From a virus, in the IMG/VR virus record IMGVR_UViG_3300022074_000331, positions 1 through 26,165 of that record: a stretch of DNA of 26,165 nt; one strand, written 5' to 3'. The notes below the pieces were generated by a model, which was given only the letters and a program-made list of their open reading frames with translations, was not told the origin of the DNA and did no database searches. The translations under genes and the position numbers were made by a program. Of the stretch, positions 1-6,076 are shown piece after piece (the first letter of the stretch is position 1; each line of letters opens with the position of its first letter).

Positions 1-5
1 GCATA

Positions 6-398
6 ATGGCTAGTATATTAAGAGTAAACACATTAACAGATGCAAGTAGTAATAACTCTACTGCTATGAGTACCATCAATCAGGGTACAGTGAAGGCTTG
101 GGTGCTATTAACTGGAACAGGAACACATACCACTAGAGATAGTTTCAATCATTCAAGTTTGACTGATGGTGGAGTAGGTCGTTATCAAAATAATATTTCT
201 TCTGCTATGGGCAATGATGATTATGTAGTTCACGCAACTGGTGACATTGGAACTGTTGGTGGTTTTGCAGTTGCTTGTACTAATGATTCTAGTATTGCTA
301 GAACAACTACATTGGCAGCAATGAGAATAGGCACTACAGGGGGTGCATCATCAGACACAAGTATTGCAGCAATGAGTTTTATTGGAGACCTAGCATGA
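6..398 (+). CDS. Tail fibre-associated protein (small, repetitive Thr/Ser/Gly-rich)
   Basis: A 130-residue protein that starts with MASILRVNTLTDASSNNSTA, an opening I recognise from small tail-fibre-region proteins of marine phages. The rest is rich in Thr, Ser, Gly and Asn with short beta-prone segments, as expected for an exposed beta structure on the virion. There is no signal peptide and no membrane segment. Its stop overlaps the start of the next gene by four bases (ATGA), so the two are probably translationally coupled and work together. The window begins five bases before the start codon, so no ribosome binding site can be judged and a longer N-terminus cannot be fully excluded. A host-recognition or fibre accessory role is inference from context. 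Confidence 0.7.
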   Translation: MASILRVNTLTDASSNNSTAMSTINQGTVKAWVLLTGTGTHTTRDSFNHSSLTDGGVGRYQNNISSAMGNDDYVVHATGDIGTVGGFAVACTNDSSIARTTTLAAMRIGTTGGASSDTSIAAMSFIGDLA

Positions 399-1474
399 CC
401 AAAGCAGCAGAATTAGCAAAGATGGGTGAAGTCCTAACCAATAGTCAGATTGGTGGGCGAAGGAATATTGTAATTGGAGGTTGTATGAGAGTTGCTCAGA
501 GAGGTACAAGTTTTACTCTTGGAAATGCTTCTGCAAAATATCCAGTAGACAGATTTTTTGTGCAAGACGTAAACAGTAGTTCAGGAGAAGCTACAGTATC
601 TCAATCAACTACAGCACCTACAGACTTTAAAAATTCTTTAAAGATTGATGTAACGACAGCAGATACATCTTTAGCATCAGGAGATCAATACAAAATAGAG
701 CATCGTATAGAAGGTCAAGATATCGCACACTTAAATTTTGGAACTTCTGCAGCAAAAACAGTTACATTATCATTTTACATTCGTTCAAACAAAACAGGTA
801 ATACTTCTGTAGCACTTTTAAACAACGGTAATGATAGAGCTTATGTTGCAACTTTTACTATAGACTCAGCAAATACTTGGGAAAGAAAAGAGATAACGAT
901 TCAAGGTGACCAAAGTGGAACATGGCTTGATACTAATGGTATTGGTCTAAGATTACGTTGGGGTTCATTTGGTTCTACATTTCAAACTTCATCAGTAAAT
1001 CAATGGGTAGGCAGTCAAGTTATGTCTACCGATAGCAGTCCTATAAACTTTTTTGACAGTACAGATAATGAATTATATTTAACTGGAGTCCAACTAGAAG
1101 TAGGCTCACAAGCCACACCATTTGAGCATAGGTCATTTGGGGAAGAATTAGCTTTGTGTCAGAGGTATTTCTCACATAGTGGTGACCCTGTAAATAATGG
1201 ATTTGTTCATCATAACTATCTTACCACTCATGCGTTTGCAAATTTTTCTTTTCCTGTTGTAATGAGAACATCACCAACAGTCACAATGGTGTCTAGTGGA
1301 AGATATTATTATAGTGCTGGAGGAAATCACACAATTAGTTCTTTTAATTCTCAAAATATAAGCAACCATAATTTTCAACATTATATATCAGGATCTGGAT
1401 GGGCAGCGGGTGATGCGGGTCATGTTGACACTAATTCGGGTGTAAGATTTTATGAAGCAGATGCAGAATTATAG
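395..1474 (+). CDS. Tail fibre / receptor-binding protein
   Basis: A 359-residue protein containing the stretch GGCMRVAQRGTSF near residue 28, followed by a beta-rich domain with YPVDRFFVQDV, the segment TVTLSFYIRSNKTG, ITIQGDQSGTW and LTGVQLEVGSQATPFEHRSF. This order (viral tag, jelly-roll domain, then a GVQLEVGs-TPFE-R-F-EELALCQRY motif) is typical of tail fibre or spike proteins in marine phages and is thought to bind surface carbohydrate. The C-terminal 100 residues after LCQRYFS are variable in such proteins and probably determine receptor specificity. It overlaps the upstream gene by four bases. The product would sit at the tail tip. The general class is fairly certain; the receptor is unknown. 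Confidence 0.85.
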   Translation: MTKAAELAKMGEVLTNSQIGGRRNIVIGGCMRVAQRGTSFTLGNASAKYPVDRFFVQDVNSSSGEATVSQSTTAPTDFKNSLKIDVTTADTSLASGDQYKIEHRIEGQDIAHLNFGTSAAKTVTLSFYIRSNKTGNTSVALLNNGNDRAYVATFTIDSANTWERKEITIQGDQSGTWLDTNGIGLRLRWGSFGSTFQTSSVNQWVGSQVMSTDSSPINFFDSTDNELYLTGVQLEVGSQATPFEHRSFGEELALCQRYFSHSGDPVNNGFVHHNYLTTHAFANFSFPVVMRTSPTVTMVSSGRYYYSAGGNHTISSFNSQNISNHNFQHYISGSGWAAGDAGHVDTNSGVRFYEADAEL

Positions 1475-1482
1475 GAGATGAT

Positions 1483-1668
1483 ATGAATATTACATCAGCA
1501 CAATATATGAATGCAACGAATCTACATGATGAAACAACATATCGAGATAATATTAAAGCAACAATAGATGGCATAGAAATGTTTGTTCCTATTAACCCTG
1601 ACAATAGACACTACCAAGCAATCCAAGAATGGGTAGCTGAAGGCAACACAATAGAGGAAGCTGATTAA
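1483..1668 (+). CDS. Small conserved protein downstream of tail fibre
   Basis: A 61-residue protein ending in NRHYQAIQEWVAEGNTIEEAD. Short proteins with this 'Y-x-AIQ-x-W-V-A-x-GN-x-I-x-x-A' ending are common directly after tail fibre genes in marine phages. A clear ribosome binding site (GGAG) lies seven bases before the ATG, and the gene follows the fibre stop by only eight bases, so it is in the same operon. The protein is acidic and soluble with no membrane segment. A role as fibre chaperone or attachment factor is plausible from its position but not shown by the sequence. Confidence 0.7.
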   Translation: MNITSAQYMNATNLHDETTYRDNIKATIDGIEMFVPINPDNRHYQAIQEWVAEGNTIEEAD

Positions 1669-1718
1669 TAGTCAGTAAAAAAATTTTAACTAATGCCAGA
1701 CACAGACATAGAATTTTA

Positions 1719-1727
1719 TGGTATAAT
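1719..1727 (+). promoter_or_regulatory. Extended -10 promoter before the lysis gene train
   Basis: TGGTATAAT at 1719-1727 is a perfect extended -10 element (TG-N-TATAAT), 25 bases before the start codon of the membrane protein at 1752. No good -35 hexamer is seen 17 bases upstream, which is usual for extended -10 promoters. It lies in the only clear non-coding gap of the left region, between the tail fibre operon and the lysis genes. Confidence 0.5.
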
Positions 1728-1751
1728 AAGACAAAAAACAAGAAGGTAAAA

Positions 1752-1985
1752 ATGGAAATAGATGGAATGTTATTTTGGAACATCATACTGAGTCTGGTGA
1801 TCGTTCCGTTTATTTATATATTTAAAGCTACTTGTAGTGAGTTAAAACGTGTCCAGATATTGTTAAATCAGACACGAGAAACTTACGCAACCAAAGAAGA
1901 TCTAAGAGATCAGTCTAATAGAATTTTTGAAACACTCCACAGACTAGAGGACAAGTTAGATAACTTGATATCGAAGCATGGCTAA
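1752..1985 (+). CDS. Membrane-anchored coiled-coil protein (possible lysis accessory)
   Basis: A 77-residue protein with a very short N-terminus, one transmembrane segment (about residues 7-25, FWNIILSLVIVPFIYIF), then a charged helical tail with heptad-like Leu/Ile spacing (LKRVQILLNQTRETY to RIFETLHRLEDKLDNLI). This topology places the coiled coil on one side of the inner membrane, as in single-pass spanin or holin-accessory proteins. AAGG lies just upstream of the start. It overlaps the start of the next gene by eight bases. The location between fibre and amidase genes supports a lysis role, but the sequence alone does not identify which one. Confidence 0.65.
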   Translation: MEIDGMLFWNIILSLVIVPFIYIFKATCSELKRVQILLNQTRETYATKEDLRDQSNRIFETLHRLEDKLDNLISKHG

Positions 1986-2271
1986 GAAAAAGAAAAAAGG
2001 ATCTATGAAAGGTTACACCATTAAAGGTGGACATAAACGATCAACAAAGTCTGGAGCGGGGATGACTAAAAAAGGTGTTGCAAAATACCGTAGAGAAAAT
2101 CCTGGGTCTAAATTACAGACAGCAGTAACCGAGAAGAACCCTAAAGGTAAAAGAGCAGCAAGAAGAAAGTCCTTTTGTGCAAGGTCAGCAGGACAAATGA
2201 AGAAATTCCCAAAGGCAGCTAAAGATCCCAACAGTCGTTTAAGACAAGCAAGAAGAAGATGGAGATGTTAA
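1978..2271 (+). CDS. Small basic protein, DUF6321-like
   Basis: A 97-residue, strongly basic protein: MAKKKKKG at the N-terminus, then GMTKKGVAKYRRENPGSK, LQTAVTEKNPKGKRAARRKSFCARSAGQMKK and a C-terminal LRQARRRWRC. The 'G-V-A-K-Y-R-R-E-N-PGS-L-TAVT' and 'RRKSFCARS-G' blocks match a family frequent in marine phage structural regions that I believe is Pfam DUF6321 (name from memory). Its function is not established; the charge suggests contact with DNA in the capsid or during packaging. Its ATG overlaps the preceding gene's end, and the amidase start follows directly after its stop. Confidence 0.8.
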   Translation: MAKKKKKGSMKGYTIKGGHKRSTKSGAGMTKKGVAKYRRENPGSKLQTAVTEKNPKGKRAARRKSFCARSAGQMKKFPKAAKDPNSRLRQARRRWRC

Positions 2272-2733
2272 ATGAAGATGAGAACTTCAACCACACATAT
2301 TGTCATACATTGTGCTGACACCTATGCAGATATGGATATAGGTGCTGATGACATTAGAAAATGGCACGTTGATGAAAGAGGATGGTCAGACATTGGCTAT
2401 CACAAAGTCATCAGACGTGATGGAACCGTGGAAGACGGCAGAGACATTAACGTGTCTGGTGCACATGCAGCAGGTTTTAACAGCGTCAGTGTCGGTGTCT
2501 GTCTAGTAGGCGGTCGTGGCAAAGATAATAAAGCTGAAAATAATTTTACTGAGGCACAAATGGCTTCTCTCAAAGAAGTTGTTGAAGACCTTATGGCTAA
2601 ATATGAATGGGCACAGCCTATGGGTCATAGAGATTTACCGAATGTAACAAAAGAATGTCCATCATTTGATGTCCTTGAGTGGTGGCATGGGGCAGAAGAT
2701 AACTCAACCAACTTTGTTAAATCGGAGACTTAA
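2272..2733 (+). CDS. N-acetylmuramoyl-L-alanine amidase endolysin (T7 lysozyme type)
   Basis: A 153-residue Amidase_2/PGRP-fold zinc amidase that cleaves the bond between N-acetylmuramic acid and L-alanine in peptidoglycan. The zinc ligands are visible as His13 (HIVIHCADT), His119 (MGHRDLPN) and Cys129 (TKECPSFDV); Tyr43 (IGYHKVIRRDG) and Lys127 correspond to the catalytic Tyr46 and Lys128 of T7 lysozyme. The length matches the T7 enzyme (151 residues). There is no signal peptide, so export to the cell wall must depend on a holin, and a holin candidate lies at 4161-4556. The second ATG at 2278 is an alternative start, but the first one abuts the upstream stop codon and is kept. The T7 family member also inhibits RNA polymerase; nothing here shows whether this one does. 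Confidence 0.93.
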   Translation: MKMRTSTTHIVIHCADTYADMDIGADDIRKWHVDERGWSDIGYHKVIRRDGTVEDGRDINVSGAHAAGFNSVSVGVCLVGGRGKDNKAENNFTEAQMASLKEVVEDLMAKYEWAQPMGHRDLPNVTKECPSFDVLEWWHGAEDNSTNFVKSET

Positions 2734-2735
2734 AT

Positions 2736-2795
2736 ATGATGAAAATGAAAGGCAAGAAAAAGATTAAGAAGCCTATAAAGAAAAAAGGCTACTAA
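2736..2795 (+). CDS. Micro-ORF, 19-residue Lys-rich peptide
   Basis: ATG at 2736 follows the amidase stop by two bases and is preceded by GGAG at a normal distance. It would encode a 19-residue peptide made mostly of Lys, Gly, Ile and Pro, ending in KKKGY and TAA at 2795. The composition is the same as the other tiny basic proteins in this region, which supports it, but it is very short and could be a leader or a chance ORF. Confidence 0.4.
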   Translation: MMKMKGKKKIKKPIKKKGY

Positions 2796-2797
2796 TC

Positions 2798-2920
2798 ATG
2801 GCTATGTTTTGGCTTACATTAGCCAAAGTATTTTGCAAAATAGGCAACACATTTTGGCATATGCATGTCGATTGTATCAGAAAGAGACAATCGGAGGATA
2901 GGCGAAGATGGACCCAGTAA
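2798..2920 (+). CDS. Small Trp/Cys-rich hypothetical protein
   Basis: A 40-residue ORF starting two bases after the preceding micro-ORF (AAGG in front) and ending 13 bases inside the next gene. It has a hydrophobic aromatic first half (MAMFWLTLAKVFCKIGNTFW) and a basic end (CIRKRQSEDRRRW). It fills the gap to 2908 with the packing typical of this operon. The first half could be a short membrane-associated helix. Function unknown. Confidence 0.45.
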   Translation: MAMFWLTLAKVFCKIGNTFWHMHVDCIRKRQSEDRRRWTQ

Positions 2921-3669
2921 CTATTTCTGTAGCTCTTTCCGCAGCGAACACTGCATTTAATGCAATTAAGCGTGGGTTCTCAATCGGAAGAGATATAGAA
3001 CAAATGTCTGGAGATGTAGGGCGGTGGATGTCTGCTGTGTCTGATGTAGACAATGCAGCGAAATTGGCTAAGAACCCTCCCCTGTTCGGCAAGCTATTCA
3101 AAGCAGGATCAGTAGAAGAAGCCGCTCTGCAAGCCTATGCAGCCAAGAAAAAATTAGAAGCACAAAGACAAGAACTAAAAACTTTTTTGAATTTTACTTA
3201 TGGACCACAAGCCTATGCAGATTTGTTGTCTATGGAAGCAGACATAAGAAAGCAAAGACAGCAGACTATTTATAAACAGCAACAGATGAGAAGACAAATA
3301 GCCGAAGGTATTGGTTGGGTTGTAATTGTACTTCTCTTGGGTGGATTCACACTTTTAATAGCAAGTGTTTGGATTAAGAGAGCAAAGGCTGATGATTATA
3401 AATATGTGCCGAAACCTTACACAAAGCAACAATTATTAAATAAAGGTGAGATTGCAAAAATACAGTACACAACTTGTAGATTAAAGAAGAGAGTTACATC
3501 GAAATTTACCAACAAAAAAGGATGTATTTATCAAGGCGGTAACAAAACATTTACCCTAATGATCGAGAGTTGGTGCCCTAGGAAATATCGTTGTGTGTAT
3601 GACCCACACAGCAAAGAGCCCGATATCGATGATGTACTGGAAAGTTTAAGGAGTATTGGTGGAAAGTAA
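2908..3669 (+). CDS. Single-pass membrane protein with Cys-containing C-terminal domain
   Basis: A 253-residue protein in three parts: an Ala-rich helical N-terminal region (about 1-132, with long charged helices such as YAAKKKLEAQRQELK), one transmembrane segment (about 135-156, IGWVVIVLLLGGFTLLIASV), and a C-terminal domain of about 90 residues with four cysteines (190, 206, 223, 229) that could form two disulfides outside the cytoplasm. GGAGG lies 14 bases before the start. I know similar proteins from marine phages only as hypothetical. The position between endolysin and holin suggests a role in the cell envelope at lysis. Its stop overlaps the start of the next gene (TAATG). Confidence 0.75.
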   Translation: MDPVTISVALSAANTAFNAIKRGFSIGRDIEQMSGDVGRWMSAVSDVDNAAKLAKNPPLFGKLFKAGSVEEAALQAYAAKKKLEAQRQELKTFLNFTYGPQAYADLLSMEADIRKQRQQTIYKQQQMRRQIAEGIGWVVIVLLLGGFTLLIASVWIKRAKADDYKYVPKPYTKQQLLNKGEIAKIQYTTCRLKKRVTSKFTNKKGCIYQGGNKTFTLMIESWCPRKYRCVYDPHSKEPDIDDVLESLRSIGGK

Positions 3670-3878
3670 TGTTTAAATGTCTCGTTATAGCATGTCTGAT
3701 AAGTAACCCAAGTTACTGTCAGGTATTGGAGAACACAGAGTATCCAGTTGTATATGAGACTTATGATGAATGTAAAGACAGAGCAATGGAGATAGCATCA
3801 CAGATTCCAATATTTCTAAGAGGATACAGAGCAACCAAGTGGAAATGTAAAGAAGTTCAGGAAGGAAAATTTTTATGA
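3669..3878 (+). CDS. Small exported protein with signal peptide
   Basis: A 69-residue protein that begins with a typical signal peptide: MFKCLVIACLISNPSYCQV, with a basic residue, a hydrophobic core and a small-residue cleavage region. The Cys-17 context (PSYC-Q) is not a clear lipobox. The mature part has two further cysteines (DECKDRA, KWKCKEV) that could form one disulfide. The start overlaps the upstream stop, so translation is coupled to the preceding membrane protein, and the two may act together in the periplasm. Function unknown; a spanin-like partner is one possibility. Confidence 0.65.
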   Translation: MFKCLVIACLISNPSYCQVLENTEYPVVYETYDECKDRAMEIASQIPIFLRGYRATKWKCKEVQEGKFL

Positions 3879-4033
3879 AAAAGAAAACTTTAACAGAAAG
3901 ACAAAAGCAGACTTTGAAAAGACATTCAGTACATCACACTGCCAGACACATGTCTGAGATGAGGAAGTTAATGCTGCAAGGTAAAACCTTCACAGCAGCA
4001 CACAAGATCGCAATGAAGAAAGTAGGTAAATAA
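3875..4033 (+). CDS. Small basic His/Lys-rich conserved protein
   Basis: A 52-residue protein, MKKKTLTERQKQTLKRHSV, then HHTARHMSEMRKLMLQGKTFTAAH and KIAMKKVGK. The pattern 'LT-RQK-TLK-HS-HHT--HM--M--LM--G-TF--AH--AMKK-GK' is one I recognise as a recurrent small protein of marine phages, always of unknown function. The sequence looks like two amphipathic helices with one basic face, which would suit nucleic acid binding. It overlaps the previous gene by four bases (ATGA) and the next one by one (TAATG). It is easily missed by gene finders because of its size. Confidence 0.7.
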   Translation: MKKKTLTERQKQTLKRHSVHHTARHMSEMRKLMLQGKTFTAAHKIAMKKVGK

Positions 4034-4176
4034 TGGATAGTACAATTTTAGATGCATGGAATGAACTAAGTTATTTCGAGGGCACGTTATTCACTGTCTG
4101 GTTGTTTATTCTTTATTACGGAAAAGTCTGGATAGACACGAAGTTTAAAAAGGAGTGCACATGTTCCAAGCGTTAA
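4033..4176 (+). CDS. Small single-pass membrane protein
   Basis: A 47-residue ORF whose ATG overlaps the preceding stop (TAATG). It has an acidic N-terminus (MDSTILDAWNELSYFEG), one transmembrane segment (about residues 20-35, TLFTVWLFILYYGKVW) and a short basic tail. It overlaps the start of the holin gene by 16 bases and carries that gene's ribosome binding site (AAGGAG) in its own coding sequence. Placement next to a holin suggests an antiholin or holin partner; this is inference. Confidence 0.55.
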   Translation: MDSTILDAWNELSYFEGTLFTVWLFILYYGKVWIDTKFKKECTCSKR

Positions 4177-4556
4177 TAGGACCTATTGCAAATCTAGCAG
4201 GTGCTTGGTTTGAGAATAAAGTTGAAAAGACAAAGGCAGATGGTGCGGCTAAAGTTGCAGAGGCTCGTGCTCGTGCAACTGTTGCAGAGAAAGTTGCATC
4301 AGGTCAGGTTGAATGGGAAGGCAAGATGGCGGATGCTACAGTGGATTCTTGGAAAGACGAGTTCGCCTTAGTAGTTCTATTGGCTCCTGCAATTCTAGTA
4401 TTTATTCCAGGTATGAGAGAGTATGTGAAAGAAGGATTTCAAATACTAGCCACTCTACCTGATTGGTATCAATACCTTTTATATATAGCTATCTCCGCAT
4501 CGTTCGGAATCAAAGGTGTTGGTCAAGCAGCAAAAATGTTGAAAGGAAAAAAATAA
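4161..4556 (+). CDS. Holin, GTA_holin_3TM-like
   Basis: A 131-residue protein with an Ala-rich charged helical first half (ENKVEKTKADGAAKVAEARARATVAEKVASG), then two hydrophobic segments (about 71-86, FALVVLLAPAILVFIP, and about 105-121, YQYLLYIAISASFGIKG) and a basic end (KMLKGKK). The '-DWYQYLL---I--SFGI-G' block near the C-terminus is characteristic of the holin family described for gene-transfer-agent release (Pfam GTA_holin_3TM, name from memory). It would make inner membrane holes that let the amidase reach the wall. The ATG at 4161 with AAGGAG seven bases upstream is preferred to the in-frame GTG at 4155. Confidence 0.8.
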   Translation: MFQALIGPIANLAGAWFENKVEKTKADGAAKVAEARARATVAEKVASGQVEWEGKMADATVDSWKDEFALVVLLAPAILVFIPGMREYVKEGFQILATLPDWYQYLLYIAISASFGIKGVGQAAKMLKGKK

Positions 4557-4702
4557 TGGCAAAGAAACCTGTACCAAAAAACAAGGCTTTATATTCAAGA
4601 GTAAAGTCTGAAGCAAAGAAAAAATTCAAGGTCTATCCTTCAGCGTATGCAAATGCTTGGCTTGTGCGTACATATAAGAAACGTGGTGGGACATACGCAT
4701 AA
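4556..4702 (+). CDS. Small basic conserved protein (DUF5872-like)
   Basis: A 48-residue protein, MAKKPVPKNKALYSRVKSEA, followed by KKKFKVYPSAYANAWLVRTY and KKRGGTYA. The block 'LY-RVK-EAKKKF-VYPSAYANAWLV--YKKRGG-Y' is highly conserved in marine phages and some giant viruses; I associate it with Pfam DUF5872, from memory. The start is chosen at 4556 because it overlaps the holin stop (TAATG) with AAAGGA in front; an upstream in-frame ATG would lie deep inside the holin gene. The function is unknown. Confidence 0.75.
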   Translation: MAKKPVPKNKALYSRVKSEAKKKFKVYPSAYANAWLVRTYKKRGGTYA

Positions 4703-4932
4703 TGGCTTATTCTGGTGGATTAAGAAAATGGTTTAAGGAAGATTGGCGAGATGTCAAGACAGGCAAGAAGTGTGGTCGTTCTGGTAAGGAAAAAAAGAAG
4801 AGACCCTACCCTGCTTGCCGACCAAAGGCAGTAGCTAGTCGAATTAGTAAAAAGGAAGCCAGTAAAAAGACAGGTCCTAAAAGAGTACAGTGGTCAGTTA
4901 CTGCTTCTGGTAGAAAAAGGAAAAAGAAATAA
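4702..4932 (+). CDS. Small basic Lys/Arg-rich protein with CGR and YPACRP motifs
   Basis: A 76-residue basic protein: GGLRKWFKEDWRDVKTGKKCGRSGKEKKKRPYPACRPKA, then Lys/Ser-rich to a GRKRKKK end. The 'KWFKE-W-D---GKKCGRS---KK-YP-CRP' block, with two conserved cysteines, recurs in marine phages and nucleocytoplasmic large DNA viruses as a short protein or as a domain fused to the type encoded just upstream (4556-4702). That pairing supports a shared role. The ATG overlaps the previous stop by one base. Function unknown; nucleic acid binding is suggested only by charge. Confidence 0.72.
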   Translation: MAYSGGLRKWFKEDWRDVKTGKKCGRSGKEKKKRPYPACRPKAVASRISKKEASKKTGPKRVQWSVTASGRKRKKK

Positions 4933-5033
4933 TGAAAAAACTATCTTCAAAACAAAAGAAAATCGCAAGAGTTGCACCTCCAAGAAATAAAATTACAGGT
5001 GCTGATTTTAAGAAACTAAAAAGAAAGAAATAG
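4932..5033 (+). CDS. 33-residue basic micro-protein
   Basis: ATG overlaps the previous stop (TAATG) and the ORF ends at TAG 5033, two bases before the next start. It encodes 33 residues: MKKLSSKQKKIARVAPPRNK followed by ITGADFKKLKRKK. It continues the run of overlapping basic genes and has the same Lys bias. The 'S-KQKKIA--APP-NKITGADF--L-' pattern is one I have met in small marine phage proteins. Function unknown. Confidence 0.6.
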   Translation: MKKLSSKQKKIARVAPPRNKITGADFKKLKRKK

Positions 5034-5035
5034 CT

Positions 5036-5665
5036 ATGGCAAACTTTGGACAAATCTCAACCTTTATGAAGGCTATTGGTAATTCTTATCTACCAAAGGG
5101 TATGCAAACAGAACAGTATACCAATGAGGATTTTAACGATGAAACTAAAACCGCATTACTAAAGTTCTTACAAGCTAACTATGGCGATAAAGAAGCAGGC
5201 ACTTACCCTGTATCTTATGATGATTTAAATAATTATTTTAAGACTCAAAGTGTTTTGAATGATGGTGGTTTGTTCTCTGATGCAGGTGCAATCAAAACTA
5301 CACTTGGTGCTTTTAATGTAAATAAAAGACCAGACGGATCTTTCCAAATAACAGATACTTATGATTTCAATAAGACAGATGAATATGGAAACCCATTGAA
5401 CAAAACACCTACCTTTGGAGATGTTATGTCTAGACTATCTCCAAGTAATATTATGGACAAAGGTTTTGGTAAAAGTCTTTATGGAGCGGCTAGAATGTTT
5501 GGGGGTATGAGAATACCAGAGGGTTCATCCAATGCTATTCCTATTAATATTAATTTTCCTGCACCACCACCTGTTCCTGTGATGAGACCAAATGTTGAGG
5601 AACAACAAGTCGCAGAAGTTGCCCCTCAATTTGGATTTGGATCTTTAAGAAAGCCTTCGCTTTAA
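5036..5665 (+). CDS. Hypothetical late protein
   Basis: A 209-residue protein that I do not recognise by function. It has an acidic, soluble N-terminal region (residues 1-150, with repeated Asn/Asp/Gly), a hydrophobic proline-containing stretch (about 165-183, SNAIPININFPAPPPVPVMRP), and a basic end (GSLRKPSL). There is no signal peptide and no transmembrane helix. It is the last rightward gene of the late region, and it meets the leftward gene at 5645-5827 tail to tail with 21 bases of overlap. The ribosome binding site is weak (AAAGAAAG). A virion-associated role is possible from position. Confidence 0.65.
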   Translation: MANFGQISTFMKAIGNSYLPKGMQTEQYTNEDFNDETKTALLKFLQANYGDKEAGTYPVSYDDLNNYFKTQSVLNDGGLFSDAGAIKTTLGAFNVNKRPDGSFQITDTYDFNKTDEYGNPLNKTPTFGDVMSRLSPSNIMDKGFGKSLYGAARMFGGMRIPEGSSNAIPININFPAPPPVPVMRPNVEEQQVAEVAPQFGFGSLRKPSL

Positions 5666-5827
5666 GTGAATTATATAAGCTAACATACAGACAAAGATCA
5701 ACGGTTCAATGATGACGAATATCCAGATGTTTATTTCATTATAAGTCATGCCTAATGGCTTGGCTAACTCAACGAGTAGCCAAACACACCAATCAAAAGT
5801 TGTATCCATTATTTCCATATAAGTCAT
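5645..5827 (-). CDS. Small membrane protein
   Basis: A 60-residue protein: MTYMEIMDTTFDWCVWLLVE, then LAKPLGMTYNEINIWIFVII and EPLIFVCMLAYIIHLKRRLS. It has one or two membrane segments. The block 'W-V-LL--LAKPLGMTYNEINIWIFVII-PL' is familiar from small unknown proteins of marine bacteria and their viruses. GGGAGAAG stands upstream of the ATG. It is the last gene of the leftward block, downstream of attP. If the phage integrates at 6007-6044, this gene would be separated from the integrase and would lie at the other prophage end. Confidence 0.65.
   Translation of the reverse strand: MTYMEIMDTTFDWCVWLLVELAKPLGMTYNEINIWIFVIIEPLIFVCMLAYIIHLKRRLS
5650..5663. terminator. Hairpin at the junction of convergent genes
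   Basis: AAAGC-CTTC-GCTTT forms a 5-bp stem with a tetraloop inside the 21-bp overlap of the two convergent genes, flanked by A- and T-rich bases on both sides (AAG before, AAG after). Position and symmetry suggest a weak bidirectional terminator, but the stem is short and there is no long U-run, so this is uncertain. Confidence 0.25.
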
Positions 5828-5868
5828 TTTAGTTCTTCTCCCTTGTTGTAAATTGATTGTGAAAAAGT

Positions 5869-5892
5869 TGTGTCAAGATTTGTGTCAAGATT
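5869..5892. repeat. Tandem 12-bp repeat beside attP (possible integrase arm sites)
   Basis: TGTGTCAAGATT occurs twice without a gap (5869-5880 and 5881-5892), about 115 bases from the tRNA-like core, followed by an AT-only tract (5895-5935). On the other side of the core ATACATAT occurs twice (6052-6059 and 6070-6077). Short direct repeats flanking a core are the layout of arm-type integrase or excisionase sites and IHF-type bend regions. Function is inferred from position only. Confidence 0.4.
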
Positions 5893-5961
5893 GGTATATA
5901 AAATATATAATATATATAAAATATATAAAATTATCGCCCAAAAAAATAATTGAGAAATAAC

Positions 5962-5990
5962 TTGCCATCCTCTAAAACCTAGGCTACACA
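5962..5990 (+). promoter_or_regulatory. Promoter-like sequence in front of the tRNA fragment
   Basis: TTGCCA (5962-5967), 17 bases, then TACACA (5985-5990), 16 bases before the first tRNA-like base. The -35 matches consensus at five of six positions; the -10 matches at three. It is placed as a tRNA promoter would be, which fits an attP that supplies the 5' part of the host tRNA after integration. Confidence 0.35.
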
Positions 5991-6006
5991 ACAGATATAT
6001 GGTTTT

Positions 6007-6044
6007 GCGAGCGTGGCGGAATGGTAGACGCACTGGACTTAAAA
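6007..6044 (+). other. attP: attP core: 5' half of a tRNA-Leu(UAA) gene
   Basis: The sequence reads as the 5' half of a tRNA: acceptor strand GCGAGCG, TG, D arm with paired GCG/CGC around GAATGGTAGA, then A, anticodon stem CTGGA and loop CTTAAAA with anticodon TAA (6040-6042). After base 6044 the expected stem partner TCCAG is replaced by phage sequence (ACCACC), so this is only a partial tRNA and not a working gene. It lies 33 bases beyond the integrase stop codon. A tRNA fragment directly next to a tyrosine integrase gene is the standard form of attP, with the host tRNA-Leu as attB. Phage genes on both sides mean the sequence is not an integrated prophage end. Confidence 0.8.
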
Positions 6045-6076
6045 ACCACCGATACATATAAGAAAACTCATACATA

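Noticed and set aside
1592-1786. 64-residue leftward hydrophobic ORF between fibre and lysis genes
   Set aside because: It is antisense to the end of 1483-1668, the promoter and the start of 1752; no ribosome binding site and no match to known small membrane proteins.
6007-6044. Complete tRNA-Leu gene
   Set aside because: Only acceptor 5' strand, D arm and anticodon loop are present; the 3' anticodon strand, variable loop, T arm and 3' acceptor strand are missing, so it cannot make a tRNA.
5824-6075. 83-residue leftward ORF across the attP region
   Set aside because: It translates the tRNA fragment, the AT tract and the tandem repeats; the hydrophobic LYILYILYILY run comes from low-complexity TATATA sequence. 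No ribosome binding site; non-coding attP functions explain the region better.
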